From an uncultured Synergistales bacterium (GTDB taxonomy: Bacteria > Synergistota > Synergistia > Synergistales > Aminobacteriaceae): a stretch of 13,866 nucleotides of DNA. The position numbers were made by a program, and so were the translations under genes. Below, in pieces: positions 1 through 9,216 of the stretch. The notes under the pieces were generated by a model. That model was given only the letters and a program-made list of their open reading frames with translations. It did no database searches and was not told the DNA's origin. Location: NCBI GenBank assembly GCA_905233295.1, contig CAJODX010000011.1, positions 1 through 13,866 of the forward strand, written 5' to 3'. How positions within the stretch are numbered: position 1 is the stretch's first letter; each line of letters opens with the position of its first letter.

Positions 1-1
1 C

Positions 2-139
2 GAGGCAAAAGTTGCTGTGTTGCCCGGCAGTGCGTTCGGACAGACAGGTGAAGGATATGTGCGTCTTGCCTGCACTCAGTCAATGGAAACTTTAATGAAG
101 TCAATGGACAGAATGGAAGAGTTCTGCAAAAAATTTTAA
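2..139 (+). CDS. PLP-dependent class I/II aminotransferase, C-terminal fragment
   Basis: Only the last 45 codons and a TAA stop are present; the gene enters from beyond the left edge in the frame starting at base 2. The tail contains VAVLPGSAFGQTGEGYVRLA, which matches the C-terminal small-domain segment of fold-type I aspartate/aromatic-type aminotransferases. There the pattern 'PG..FG..G.GY.R' contains the conserved Arg (here in YVRLA) that binds the substrate alpha-carboxylate. The rest of the tail is helical and charged (ending in EEFCKKF), as is usual for this family. The active-site Lys region lies outside the window, so the substrate cannot be named. The gene converges on rpoC and shares a terminator with it. 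The family call is fairly secure; the specific enzyme is unknown. Confidence 0.8.
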   Translation, partial: EAKVAVLPGSAFGQTGEGYVRLACTQSMETLMKSMDRMEEFCKKF

Positions 140-143
140 TCCG

Positions 144-190
144 TAAAAAAAAATTCCGGGCGTGGTGTCCGGAAATTTTTTATTTTTATT
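144..190. terminator. Bidirectional Rho-independent terminator between aminotransferase gene and rpoC
   Basis: TTCCGG (154-159) pairs with CCGGAA (169-174) around a 9-nt loop. The stem extends through an A-run on the left and a T-run on the right, with one bulged A. On the + strand a T-rich tract follows (176-199). On the - strand the complement of the A-run at 145-153 gives the U-tract after the same stem. It sits directly after the aminotransferase stop and about 20 nt past the rpoC stop, so it can end both convergent transcripts. Confidence 0.8.
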
Positions 191-199
191 TTTATTTTT

Positions 200-3100
200 T
201 CACTCGTCAAAAATATCTTTGCTTTCAAGTACAGTTTCAGGTTTCTTGCTGTCCTGTGTCTGTCTTGGAAATTTCCGCGGTCTTTCCGGGCTTCTGTAAC
301 TTATTTTGCGGAAAGGTTCCGAGCCTGTACCAGCCGGAATAAGATGCCCGATGATTACGTTTTCTTTTAATCCGCTCAGAGGATCGAGTTCGCCTTTGAC
401 AGCCGCACCTGCGAGAACCTGCGCTGTCTGTTGGAACGATGCCGCACTGAGGAAACTGTCCGTAGCAAGAGCTGCCTTTGTGATGCCGTGAATGAAAGGC
501 TTGCACTCCGGAAGTTCGCGCATTTTCTGAATATATGTGTAATCGCGGATCAAATGATGGACTTCAGGACGGCTCGTTGCGGATCTGACGTAAATATCCA
601 GAGGGTGTTCTGCCGCGAGTTCCTCAATGATTTTGCCTTTGAGTTCAAGTCCGCCGTAAAATTTCGGCAGAGGTTCAGCTTCCGGCTCTTCAGAAATTTC
701 ATCTTCTTCAGATTTTTCCGCCTCTGTGTCAGCTTCAACGTCTTCTTCGGACTGTTCGGCAGCTTCTTCAGCTTCTTCCTGAGTTTCATTTTCTTCCGCT
801 TCAACATTTACGGCTTCTTCAGTTTCATCAGTTTCTTCTGCTTCAGTTTCAGCCTCAGGCTGTTCAGGCAGTACAGCTTTCACAAGAATTTTATTCCTGA
901 GTTTCGGTGTCAGAGCTTTAACCAAAATTTTATCGCGCGTCAGAATTATCGTTGAGTCTCCGTCTTCGATTTCAATCTGTTCGATTTCGCCGCTGACAAT
1001 GGCATCAATAACGCTGTCGTCAATATATTTGCCTGTTGCTTCACCATCTTCGTAAATTTCCCTGTTTGCAAAGTCTTTGTCCATCAGGAATTTTTTCACG
1101 GTATCTGCAACATTGACATGCTCAACCGCGTTCCAGACTTTTACATCTCTTAAACCGCTCTCTGAAATATTCTGCGCATATTTTTCATCAATAAGCGTGT
1201 CGTGCGGACATACAACCCTGCTCCCGACTTTAAGATCTTCAGCGTTCCATTTCAAGTTCGTGAGATTTTTTAAAAGATCTCTGTCTCTGACACGAACGAT
1301 CATTGGAGCGACCGAGGTAATCTTTTTCATTTCATTATTGCCGAGCAGTGTTGATTTTCTCAGAGTTCCGCTTTTCGGCATTTTTACATCGCGGACAAGC
1401 CTCAGTCCAAGCAAACGCCTTCTGAATGCAGTCTTGCCGATAATAACGTCGATTTCCTGTCCTTGATGATCAAGCGTGAGCATTTTGACAGTTACGCCGG
1501 GTGTTAAAATTTTTCTTATCGTATTTCCTGAGAGCGGCTGACCGACAGTTTCAAGAATACCTTCTTCAGGTTTGTCAATCGCGAGCAGTTTATCTCCGCA
1601 GAATCTTGATATAGCGTCATTGACTCTCGCTTCGTTGTCTCTGATAATGTTCTGTTCGTCTTTTTCAACATCGTCTTCCCAGACCATATCGCCGGCAACA
1701 AAATCCGTATCGCCCTCTTCAACAACTCTGACTTTGTTCAAAGGCGCGACTTTCCTCAGAATGACTTCAATATGTTTGTTGTTAATGCTGACACCCTGCG
1801 AGTTATAGACGTTCTGAATTTCATCAACAAGCATTTTCTGCACCGCATCAATGCCGCTGACTTCGAGGAGCTGCTGAGGGTCAACGCTGCCTTCAGTCAA
1901 AGGCGTAAGCTTTTTAACTTCAAGTCCGACTTCGATTCCCTCTTTGATTTCCTGTCCTGAAGGGATCGCGTGCGTCAGTGTGTTGCCTTCATCATCTTCG
2001 ACAATGACCTTTCGTTTGCCTTCGGTCGTGATGTCTTTGATATGACCGTTAAGTCCGGCGAGAATGCAGACTTTTCTCGGTCTTCTGACTTCAAACAGCT
2101 GTTCGATTCTCGGAAGACCCTGCGTAATATCTTCAGCTGAACGGACACCGCCAGTATGGAATGTTCTCATCGTAAGCTGAGTGCCGGGTTCGCCGATTGA
2201 CTGTGCAGCAACAACTCCGACTGCTTCACCGATAGGAACGAGTTTTCTTGACGAAAGATCATGCCCGTAACATTTCTGGCAAACTCCTTTTTTGAGAGCG
2301 CACGCAAGAGGACTTCTGACCCAGACTTCGCTGAAACCTGCGGCTTCGATTTTTTTAGCGATTGATTCAGTGATGATTTCGCCGGATTTTATGAAGACTT
2401 CGCCGTCTTTCTCAATGTCATTCAAAGCTGTGCGTCCTGCGATTCTTGCAGCTATGCCTATCATGACTTTACCTTCGCTGAGCAGCGGACGAATGCAGAT
2501 TCCCTTATGAGTTCCGCAGTCGTGTTCAGTGATTATCAAATCCTGAGCAACATCAACAAGCCTTCTCGTCAGATAACCTGATTTTGCCGTTCTTAACGCC
2601 GTATCGGCAAGACCTTTTCGCGCTCCGTGAGTTGAAATGAAATATTCAAGCATGTTCATTCCTTCTCTGAAGTTCGCTGTTATAGGATAGTCAATCGTTT
2701 TTCCTGTCGGGTCAGCCATAAGACCGCGAATGCCCGCCATCTGTCCCATCTGTCCGAGTGAACCTCGCGCACCGCTGTCAACCATCATTCGGACAGGGTT
2801 ATCAAGGCTCATATGTTCTTTGATTTTCTCGGCGATGCTGTTTGTTGCCTCTCCCCAGAGTTTGCCTTTCTGGTCTAAATATTCATCGTGGGTCAGCAAA
2901 CCCATTTCATAATTTTCTTTTGCAATATCGTCTTCAGCCTGTGTCTGACGGGTAATAACGGCTTTCTCGTCGGGGATTCTTACAGCCTGAACACCGAAAC
3001 TGATTCCGCTACGTGCAGCCCAGTGATAGCCGAGTGATTTAATATCATCGAGCATTGCGACAACTCCGGGTCTGTCAACTTTGTCATAGGCATCATCGAG

Positions 3101-5440
3101 GAGCGAACCGATTTTCTTTTTGCCGAGCTGTTCATTGACGAAACGGAGTTTTTCCGCGATTTTGTCATTGAACATTACACGCCCCGGACTCGTCTCAAAG
3201 AATACCGTGCGCGGCGTGCCTTCGACATCTTTGTAACTGTCAACGATGACCGCTTCATTATCTTTCGTATATTTTCTGCGTCCCTTTGGATAGCCCCAGA
3301 GTTCCGGATTTTCTTTAAGCCAGATTCTTGCGTTTACGTGGACGGTGCCGTGAGAGATAGCCGACAGAACGTCCGCCATATCGGTAAAATGCATTCCATC
3401 GCCCTCAAGTCCTTCGCGCATATCAGTCAAATAATACACACCAAGGACTATATCCTGAGTAGGCGTAACGACAGGACGTCCTGAAGCAGGTGAAAGCAGA
3501 TTATTCGCTGAAAGCATCAACAATCTTGCTTCAGCCTGAGCTTCAATGCTCAAAGGAACGTGAACAGCCATCTGGTCGCCGTCAAAGTCAGCGTTGAAGG
3601 CAGTACAGACCATCGGGTGAAGACGGATTGCTTTGCCCTCCATTAAGACGGGTTCAAAAGCCTGAATGCCAAGCCTGTGAAGAGTTGGCGCTCTGTTTAA
3701 CATTACGGGATGATCTTTAATGATGTTTTCGAGAATTTCCCAGACTTCACTGCCGCCTCTTTCGATTTTTCTTTTTGCGTTTTTGACGTTTAAAGCAAGT
3801 CCGCTCTCAACAAGTCTGCGGATTACAAAAGGCTTGAAGAGTTCCAAAGCCATCTGTTTGGGAAGTCCGCACTGATAAATTTTGAGCTGTGGACCGATGA
3901 CAATGACCGAACGTCCGGAATAGTCAACGCGTTTGCCCAGAAGATTCTGACGGAAACGTCCTTTTTTGCCGCGCAACAAATCCGTGAGGCTCTTCAAAGG
4001 TCTGTTGCCTGCGCCCAAAACAGCCTTGCCGACTCTGCCGTTGTCGATGAGAGCGTCAACACATTCCTGCAACATTCGTTTTTCATTGCGCACGATAATC
4101 TCAGGAGCGTTGAGAGCCTGCAATTTCTTTAATCTGTTGTTTCTGTTTATGACCCGGCGGTATAAATCGTTAAGGTCGCTTGTTGCGAATCTTCCGCCGT
4201 CAAGCTGGACTAACGGTCTTAAGTCAGGCGGAATAACAGGAAGAACATTCAAAATCATTGACTGGGGTTTTGAATCGCTTTTTCTGAAATCTTCAACAAC
4301 CTGAAGACGCTTGATTAATTTTCTTTTTTTCTGACCAGTAGTGTCGGCTATCTGTTCTCTTAAAGAATCCGCGAGATTGTCAAGGTCAAGTCTGTTAATT
4401 AAAGCCTGAACGCCGTCAGCACCTATACCTGCCTGAAAATTCGGGTCATATCTGCAACATGTGAGCTTTTGATGTTCAAAGATTACATCGCCCTGACTGA
4501 ACATTGAACTGCCCGGCTCAATAACCAAATGGCTTGGATCGTCAATGACTTTTTCGTGGCGCATAACTCTGAATTTTCCGGGATACTGATGTTCAAGTGT
4601 TGTGAGTTCACTGCGCGATAAAATCTGACCTTTGACATAAGGGAGTTTGACTGCGCCTGTTACGATGAACGCATCATTGTTTCCGATTTTTGCGCGTGTA
4701 GCGTCATCGTCAGCCTGTGAAGCTGGAACGATTGCCCCGGCTTCAAGCCCAAGCTCATCGTCTGCCTGACTTAGAGTAAAGGCAGGTTCAACTTTCAGAC
4801 TTTCATCGCCGTAATCCGTTTTATATTTTGCAACCTGTGTAGCTGAAATCACATCGCCGACACTTACGGGAACATTTTCGATTCCTTCAAGCTGGAAAGC
4901 TTCTTCGTATTCAAATCCCGCAGGCTGATAATGAGCGTGGATTTTCAGTTCGCTCTCAAAGACAACTTCACCTTTCTGAATTATATCCGGGCGTGCTGTC
5001 TCTGTGATTTTATAGCCTTTTTCAGTTTTTCTTGACGGAGCAAAATAAACGACTTTTTCTAAATCTTTTGCAGACGTTCCGAGCAGAAGGCTTAAACGGC
5101 TTGGAATACCTCTCAGATACCAGATATGAACGACAGGTACAGCAAGGTCGATATGTCCCATACGCTCACGGCGGACTCTGTTGTCGGTTACTTCAACGCC
5201 GCAGTGTTCGCAAATAACGCCTTTAAATTTCGGACCTGAACGTTTGTATTTTCCGCAACGGCATTCATAGCTGCGTGTGGGACCAAAAATTTTTTCGCAG
5301 AAAAGACCATCGACTTCAGGTCTTAAAGTTCTGTAATTAATCGTCTCGGGTTTTAGAACTTCGCCTTTTGAAATTTCATGTATCCTTTCGGGAGTTGCGA
5401 GTTTGATTCGTACTCCCGTGATTTCTTTTCTTCTTGCCAA
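200..5440 (-). CDS. rpoC: DNA-directed RNA polymerase subunit beta'
   Basis: Encodes the 1746-aa beta' subunit, which carries the catalytic magnesium site of RNA polymerase. Visible elements: N-terminal zinc ribbon C60, C62, C77, C80; PPDLRPLV and DLNDLYRRVINRNNRLK core motifs; active-site NADFDGD at 616-622 with Asp 618, 620 and 622; bridge helix GARGSLGQMGQMAGIRGLM near 886-905; second zinc site (CGTHKG, then CALKKGVCQKC); trigger loop near 1065-1100, without the E. coli-type SI3 insert; and the C-terminal GITKAALATDSFLSAASFQ near 1652. It is longer than the usual ~1200-1400 aa because of two insertions. One of about 160 aa lies in the clamp between residues ~140 and ~330. The other, about 370 aa, lies between GDTDF (~1243) and GITKA, and includes a 69-residue stretch with 34 Asp/Glu. 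The start is TTG (5438-5440): the first internal Met is residue 94 and would remove the zinc ribbon. It is co-transcribed with rpoB. Confidence 0.97.
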   Translation of the reverse strand: MARRKEITGVRIKLATPERIHEISKGEVLKPETINYRTLRPEVDGLFCEKIFGPTRSYECRCGKYKRSGPKFKGVICEHCGVEVTDNRVRRERMGHIDLAVPVVHIWYLRGIPSRLSLLLGTSAKDLEKVVYFAPSRKTEKGYKITETARPDIIQKGEVVFESELKIHAHYQPAGFEYEEAFQLEGIENVPVSVGDVISATQVAKYKTDYGDESLKVEPAFTLSQADDELGLEAGAIVPASQADDDATRAKIGNNDAFIVTGAVKLPYVKGQILSRSELTTLEHQYPGKFRVMRHEKVIDDPSHLVIEPGSSMFSQGDVIFEHQKLTCCRYDPNFQAGIGADGVQALINRLDLDNLADSLREQIADTTGQKKRKLIKRLQVVEDFRKSDSKPQSMILNVLPVIPPDLRPLVQLDGGRFATSDLNDLYRRVINRNNRLKKLQALNAPEIIVRNEKRMLQECVDALIDNGRVGKAVLGAGNRPLKSLTDLLRGKKGRFRQNLLGKRVDYSGRSVIVIGPQLKIYQCGLPKQMALELFKPFVIRRLVESGLALNVKNAKRKIERGGSEVWEILENIIKDHPVMLNRAPTLHRLGIQAFEPVLMEGKAIRLHPMVCTAFNADFDGDQMAVHVPLSIEAQAEARLLMLSANNLLSPASGRPVVTPTQDIVLGVYYLTDMREGLEGDGMHFTDMADVLSAISHGTVHVNARIWLKENPELWGYPKGRRKYTKDNEAVIVDSYKDVEGTPRTVFFETSPGRVMFNDKIAEKLRFVNEQLGKKKIGSLLDDAYDKVDRPGVVAMLDDIKSLGYHWAARSGISFGVQAVRIPDEKAVITRQTQAEDDIAKENYEMGLLTHDEYLDQKGKLWGEATNSIAEKIKEHMSLDNPVRMMVDSGARGSLGQMGQMAGIRGLMADPTGKTIDYPITANFREGMNMLEYFISTHGARKGLADTALRTAKSGYLTRRLVDVAQDLIITEHDCGTHKGICIRPLLSEGKVMIGIAARIAGRTALNDIEKDGEVFIKSGEIITESIAKKIEAAGFSEVWVRSPLACALKKGVCQKCYGHDLSSRKLVPIGEAVGVVAAQSIGEPGTQLTMRTFHTGGVRSAEDITQGLPRIEQLFEVRRPRKVCILAGLNGHIKDITTEGKRKVIVEDDEGNTLTHAIPSGQEIKEGIEVGLEVKKLTPLTEGSVDPQQLLEVSGIDAVQKMLVDEIQNVYNSQGVSINNKHIEVILRKVAPLNKVRVVEEGDTDFVAGDMVWEDDVEKDEQNIIRDNEARVNDAISRFCGDKLLAIDKPEEGILETVGQPLSGNTIRKILTPGVTVKMLTLDHQGQEIDVIIGKTAFRRRLLGLRLVRDVKMPKSGTLRKSTLLGNNEMKKITSVAPMIVRVRDRDLLKNLTNLKWNAEDLKVGSRVVCPHDTLIDEKYAQNISESGLRDVKVWNAVEHVNVADTVKKFLMDKDFANREIYEDGEATGKYIDDSVIDAIVSGEIEQIEIEDGDSTIILTRDKILVKALTPKLRNKILVKAVLPEQPEAETEAEETDETEEAVNVEAEENETQEEAEEAAEQSEEDVEADTEAEKSEEDEISEEPEAEPLPKFYGGLELKGKIIEELAAEHPLDIYVRSATSRPEVHHLIRDYTYIQKMRELPECKPFIHGITKAALATDSFLSAASFQQTAQVLAGAAVKGELDPLSGLKENVIIGHLIPAGTGSEPFRKISYRSPERPRKFPRQTQDSKKPETVLESKDIFDE

Positions 5441-5456
5441 GTTTAATCTTCCTCCT
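5438..5456 (-). promoter_or_regulatory. rpoC ribosome binding site inside the rpoB 3' end, TTG start
   Basis: On the - strand AGGAGG (5451-5456) lies 10 nt before a TTG start codon. The same bases encode the last Glu residues of RpoB, whose TAA stop (5443-5445) ends 2 nt before the rpoC start. This spacing allows ribosomes finishing rpoB to begin rpoC, which would help keep the two subunits at similar levels. The coupling is inferred from the layout. Confidence 0.75.
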
Positions 5457-8400
5457 CTCCGTTGTCAGACATGTCCAATTCCTCTTCCATAAGCATCTCT
5501 TGTGTCATTTTATCGAGATCTTCAGCGGTAGGCTCATCATTTTCAAAAATGTTCGCTGCGACTTCGGCAATTTCAGATGAGACTTCCGGCTCTGAAGCAG
5601 GTTCTGTGAGCGTTTCGAGTGTAGCCTTTGACGGTTTTCGCCCTCTGCGCTGTTTTTTAAGAGGCTGGAATATTTCCGGCGATTTTGCTGTAAATACAGG
5701 TTTATCGTCATCTTCCATAGGTATATCGCCATGAGTGCCGTCATCGAACGTAACATCAACATCGAGTCCGAGTCCCTGAAGCTCTTTGACCAAAACTCTG
5801 AAACTTTCTGGAACTCCGGGTTTGACAAGGCTCTGACCTTTAACAATTCTTTCGTAAGTTTTGTCGCGTCCTCGAATATCATCGGATTTAACAGTCAGAA
5901 TTTCCTGCAGGACATTCGCAGCTCCATAGCCTTCGAGTGCCCAGACTTCCATTTCACCGAAACGCTGACCTCCGAACTGCGCCTTGCCGCCTAAAGGCTG
6001 CTGAGTTATTAAGCTGTACGGACCGGTCGAACGTGCGTGAATTTTATCATCGACAAGGTGATTTAATTTCAGCATATACATGCAGCCTATCGTAACTTTT
6101 TTATCCATACGTCTGCCTGTACGCCCGTCGCGAACAGTGATCATTCCATCTTCAGTGAGGTCGCCTGGATATTTTTCAGCGGCGATTTTTTTCATTTCTT
6201 CAAAAATTTCATTTTCGTTCGCGCCCTCAAAGACAGGCGTGGAAACGTGCCAACCGTTGTTCAAAGCGACAAAACCCATTATCGTTTCAAGAACCTGACC
6301 TAAATTCATTCGGCTGGGAACGCCGAGAGGATTCAAGACGACATCAACAGGAGTTCCGTCAGGAAGATAAGGCATATCTTCAACAGGGAGAATGCGGCTT
6401 ACAACGCCTTTATTTCCGTGCCGACCCGCCATTTTATCTCCGACTGTGATTTTTCTTCGCTGTGCAACGTAAACTTTTATTGAACGCAGAACACCTGAAC
6501 CTAAAGCCTCAGGGCTGCTCTTGCGATCCATCTGTTTTACGGCAACGACTTTGCCCCATGAGCCGTTCGGAAGTTTCAGCGAGTTGTCGCGGACTTCACG
6601 AGCCTTTTCACCGAAAATCGCACGCAACAATTTTTCTTCGGGCGTTTGATCGGCTTCACCTTTGGGCGTAACCTTGCCGACAAGAATATCGCCTGCGTTG
6701 ACTTCCGCACCGATTCTTATTATTCCGTCATCGCCAAGATTTCTTAACATGTCTTCGCCGACGTTGGGAATATCGCGCGTGATTTCTTCAGGTCCGAGTT
6801 TCGTTTCACGAGCTTCGATTTCATATTCTTCAATGTGAATTGATGAAAATTTATCTTCTTTAACGAGATTTTCACTCAACAAAATCGCGTCTTCAAAGTT
6901 GTAGCCTTCCCACGGAACAAAAGCGACCAGAACGTTATGTCCAAGTGCGAGTTCGCCGTTTTCAATAGCCTGTCCGTCAGCAATGATTTCACCTTTTGCA
7001 ACTTCCTGACCTTTTCGGACGAGCGGTCTTTGATGAATCAATGTTGACTGGTTTGAGCGGCGGAATTTTATCATTTCGTAAGTTCTTTCACGTCCGCGCT
7101 TGTTTTGAATTTTTATCCTGTTAGCATCAACATACGTAACGATACCGGCATCACGCGCACTGATGCACGAGCCGGAGTCATGGGCAATCCTGTGTTCAAT
7201 TCCAGTGCCGACCAACGGGGCTTCGGGAACTAACAGAGGCACTGCCTGACGCTGCATGTTGGAACCCATCAAGGCTCTGTTGGCGTCATCGTGTTCAAGG
7301 AAAGGAATCAATGCCGTTGAAGGCGAAACAATCTGTCGCGGCGATACGTCCATGTAGCTGACTTCTTCTTTGGGAACAGTAACAATGCCGTCTCCGTGCC
7401 TTGTCGGACACGAATCCCCGGCGATTGTCAAACCGTCTTCTTCAAGCGGTGTGTTAGCCATTGCCACATAACTTTTGTCTTCATCATCGGCTGAAAGCAA
7501 AACAACTTCATCAGTGAGTTTTCCGTCTTTGACTTTACGGCGCGGTGTTACAAGAAATCCGTGTGAATTTAACGTTGCGTATGTCGTCAGCGATGACACA
7601 AGACCGATGTTAGGTCCTTCAGGAGTCTCTATCGGACAAACTCTTCCGTAGTGGGTGTAATGAACATCGCGGGCTTCAAAACCTGCACGTTCACGGCTTA
7701 AACCTCCTGGACCCAGAGCTGAAAGTCTTCGTCTGTGAGTAACCTCAGCTAAAGGATTCGTCTGATCCATGAATTGTGAAAGCTGTCCTGAACCGAAAAA
7801 TTCACGCAGACACGCGGCAATGGGTCTTACATTGATCAACTCGCGCCCTGTTACCTCGTCAAGATTCGGAACAGTTGTCATTCTTTCGCGTACGATTCTT
7901 TCCATTCTGAGAAGACCGATTCTGACCTGATTCTGCAAAAGTTCGCCTATCGAACGTACACGTCTGTTGCCGAGATGGTCAATGTCATCGCTGATTTTGT
8001 CATCTCTGCACATCGCAAACATTTCTTTCATTATCGCGATAACATCTTCAAGAGTTAATAATTTTTCCTCTTCTGATATGTCCATATTGAGCCGCCTGTT
8101 TAATTTATAGCGACCGACGCGTCCGAGAGTGTAGCGTCTGGAATCCTGCAGAAGACTTTTGAAATAATCGCGGGCATTTTCGATTCGTGCAAGTTCATTC
8201 GGTCTTAAACGTTTGAAAATATCCTGAATGGCTTCGTCCGGGCTTTTTGTTTTATCTTTGTCGAGGGTGCGGGCAAGTCCGGCATCCATTTCATAAACAT
8301 TAATTCCAGCTTCAGGCGCAGGATCATTTTTGTAAAGATTCGCTAATATATCTTCATCAATCAATGAGCCTTTAGCAACGATTAAATCTCCGTCATCGTT

Positions 8401-9123
8401 ATAGACATCATCTGCGGACATGCAGCCTTTAATTTCGTTGTCAAAATGTTTGAAGACAGTTTCAACGCCTAAAAGCTCTAAAATTTCTTCATTGTTGCGT
8501 GCGCCGAGTGCCTTTAACAATAACGTTACAGGCAGACGCTTTCTGTTATCTATGTTAGCCGTAATGACTTCTTTTTCTGATTCGGGCATAGCGAAATCAA
8601 GCCAGGCGCCTCTGTCAGGAATTAATTTCGCCGAACATACATCACCGGTGCGCGTGAAATAGACTCCTGCCGAACGTGCAAGCTGATTTATCACTACGCG
8701 TTCAGTTCCGTTGATTATAAAAGTTCCCCGCTCGGTCATTACAGGGAAGTCTCCGAGGAAAATTTCCTTTGCTTCCTTGCGAACCTGTGTTTTTGTGTTT
8801 GTGAGCCTGATCGTAGCTTTTATAGGTCTTGCCCACGTCATATCTTTTTGTCTTGCTTCTTCTTCTGTTATTTTGGGTTTGTCAATCGAATAACTTACAA
8901 ATTCGAGAGCAAAATTTCCGTCGTAGCTTTCTATAGGGAAAACTTCCTCTAATAATTCCTGAAGTCCCTGCGAAACTCTTTCTTCAGGCGGCACATTGTC
9001 CTGATAAAACCAATGATAAGAATCTCTCTGTACCTCGATCATATCGGGCATGTCACTTACGTCACGAGCGCGTCCGAAAGTGTATCGCTTTCGGGTTTTA
9101 CTGATTGGAACGAACTCAGGCAT
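5443..9123 (-). CDS. rpoB: DNA-directed RNA polymerase subunit beta
   Basis: Encodes the 1226-aa beta subunit, which forms one pincer and much of the active-site wall of RNA polymerase. The N-terminus (FGRARDVSDMPDMIEVQRDS) has the usual start, and TERGTFIINGTERVVINQL is the conserved lobe motif. The rifampicin pocket reads FFGSGQLSQFMDQTNPL, then THRRRLSALGPGGLSRERAGF, with the Asp, His and Ser positions that most often mutate to resistance all in the sensitive state. GDKMAGRHGNKGVVS, GGKAQFGGQRFGEMEVWALE and the YERIVKG segment are the conserved C-terminal core. After GLGLDVDV (near residue 1119) there is a tail of about 100 aa with a basic patch (KKQRRGRKPSK, ~1152-1163) and then an acidic end. 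The ATG start has GGAGGT 5 nt upstream. The gene is first in a rpoB-rpoC operon with its own promoter. Confidence 0.97.
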   Translation of the reverse strand: MPEFVPISKTRKRYTFGRARDVSDMPDMIEVQRDSYHWFYQDNVPPEERVSQGLQELLEEVFPIESYDGNFALEFVSYSIDKPKITEEEARQKDMTWARPIKATIRLTNTKTQVRKEAKEIFLGDFPVMTERGTFIINGTERVVINQLARSAGVYFTRTGDVCSAKLIPDRGAWLDFAMPESEKEVITANIDNRKRLPVTLLLKALGARNNEEILELLGVETVFKHFDNEIKGCMSADDVYNDDGDLIVAKGSLIDEDILANLYKNDPAPEAGINVYEMDAGLARTLDKDKTKSPDEAIQDIFKRLRPNELARIENARDYFKSLLQDSRRYTLGRVGRYKLNRRLNMDISEEEKLLTLEDVIAIMKEMFAMCRDDKISDDIDHLGNRRVRSIGELLQNQVRIGLLRMERIVRERMTTVPNLDEVTGRELINVRPIAACLREFFGSGQLSQFMDQTNPLAEVTHRRRLSALGPGGLSRERAGFEARDVHYTHYGRVCPIETPEGPNIGLVSSLTTYATLNSHGFLVTPRRKVKDGKLTDEVVLLSADDEDKSYVAMANTPLEEDGLTIAGDSCPTRHGDGIVTVPKEEVSYMDVSPRQIVSPSTALIPFLEHDDANRALMGSNMQRQAVPLLVPEAPLVGTGIEHRIAHDSGSCISARDAGIVTYVDANRIKIQNKRGRERTYEMIKFRRSNQSTLIHQRPLVRKGQEVAKGEIIADGQAIENGELALGHNVLVAFVPWEGYNFEDAILLSENLVKEDKFSSIHIEEYEIEARETKLGPEEITRDIPNVGEDMLRNLGDDGIIRIGAEVNAGDILVGKVTPKGEADQTPEEKLLRAIFGEKAREVRDNSLKLPNGSWGKVVAVKQMDRKSSPEALGSGVLRSIKVYVAQRRKITVGDKMAGRHGNKGVVSRILPVEDMPYLPDGTPVDVVLNPLGVPSRMNLGQVLETIMGFVALNNGWHVSTPVFEGANENEIFEEMKKIAAEKYPGDLTEDGMITVRDGRTGRRMDKKVTIGCMYMLKLNHLVDDKIHARSTGPYSLITQQPLGGKAQFGGQRFGEMEVWALEGYGAANVLQEILTVKSDDIRGRDKTYERIVKGQSLVKPGVPESFRVLVKELQGLGLDVDVTFDDGTHGDIPMEDDDKPVFTAKSPEIFQPLKKQRRGRKPSKATLETLTEPASEPEVSSEIAEVAANIFENDEPTAEDLDKMTQEMLMEEELDMSDNGEEED

Positions 9124-9168
9124 GTTAGACCTCCCCTGACAGTCTGGTTATTTTTTGTGTAGCTAGCA

Positions 9169-9216
9169 AAGATAACAAACGGAAATATTTTTGTCAAGAA
9201 ATTTTGTTATTATATT
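9169..9216 (-). promoter_or_regulatory. Housekeeping sigma promoter of rpoBC
   Basis: On the - strand TTGACA (9192-9197) is a perfect -35 box, followed by a 17-nt spacer and TATCTT (9169-9174), four of six matches to the -10 consensus. AT-rich sequence at 9198-9216 directly upstream of the -35 box could act as an UP element. Transcription would begin near 9162, giving a leader of about 38 nt with the rpoB ribosome binding site at its end. Confidence 0.8.

Noticed and set aside
431..955. 174-codon open frame on the + strand
   Set aside because: It lies opposite the RpoC insertion and acidic stretch. Its Phe/Ser-rich product is the mirror of Glu/Ala codons, and it has no ribosome binding site or family resemblance.
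5505..5882. 125-codon open frame on the - strand inside rpoB
   Set aside because: It is an out-of-frame shadow of the rpoB 3' end, with low-complexity Lys/Leu-rich content and no start signals.
7690..7800. Rifampicin-resistance changes in RpoB
   Set aside because: The differences from E. coli in this pocket (Gly after FFGS, Thr after MDQ, Ala after NPL) are at positions that vary among species; the Thr and Ala also occur in sensitive B. subtilis. The key Asp, His and Ser are unchanged.
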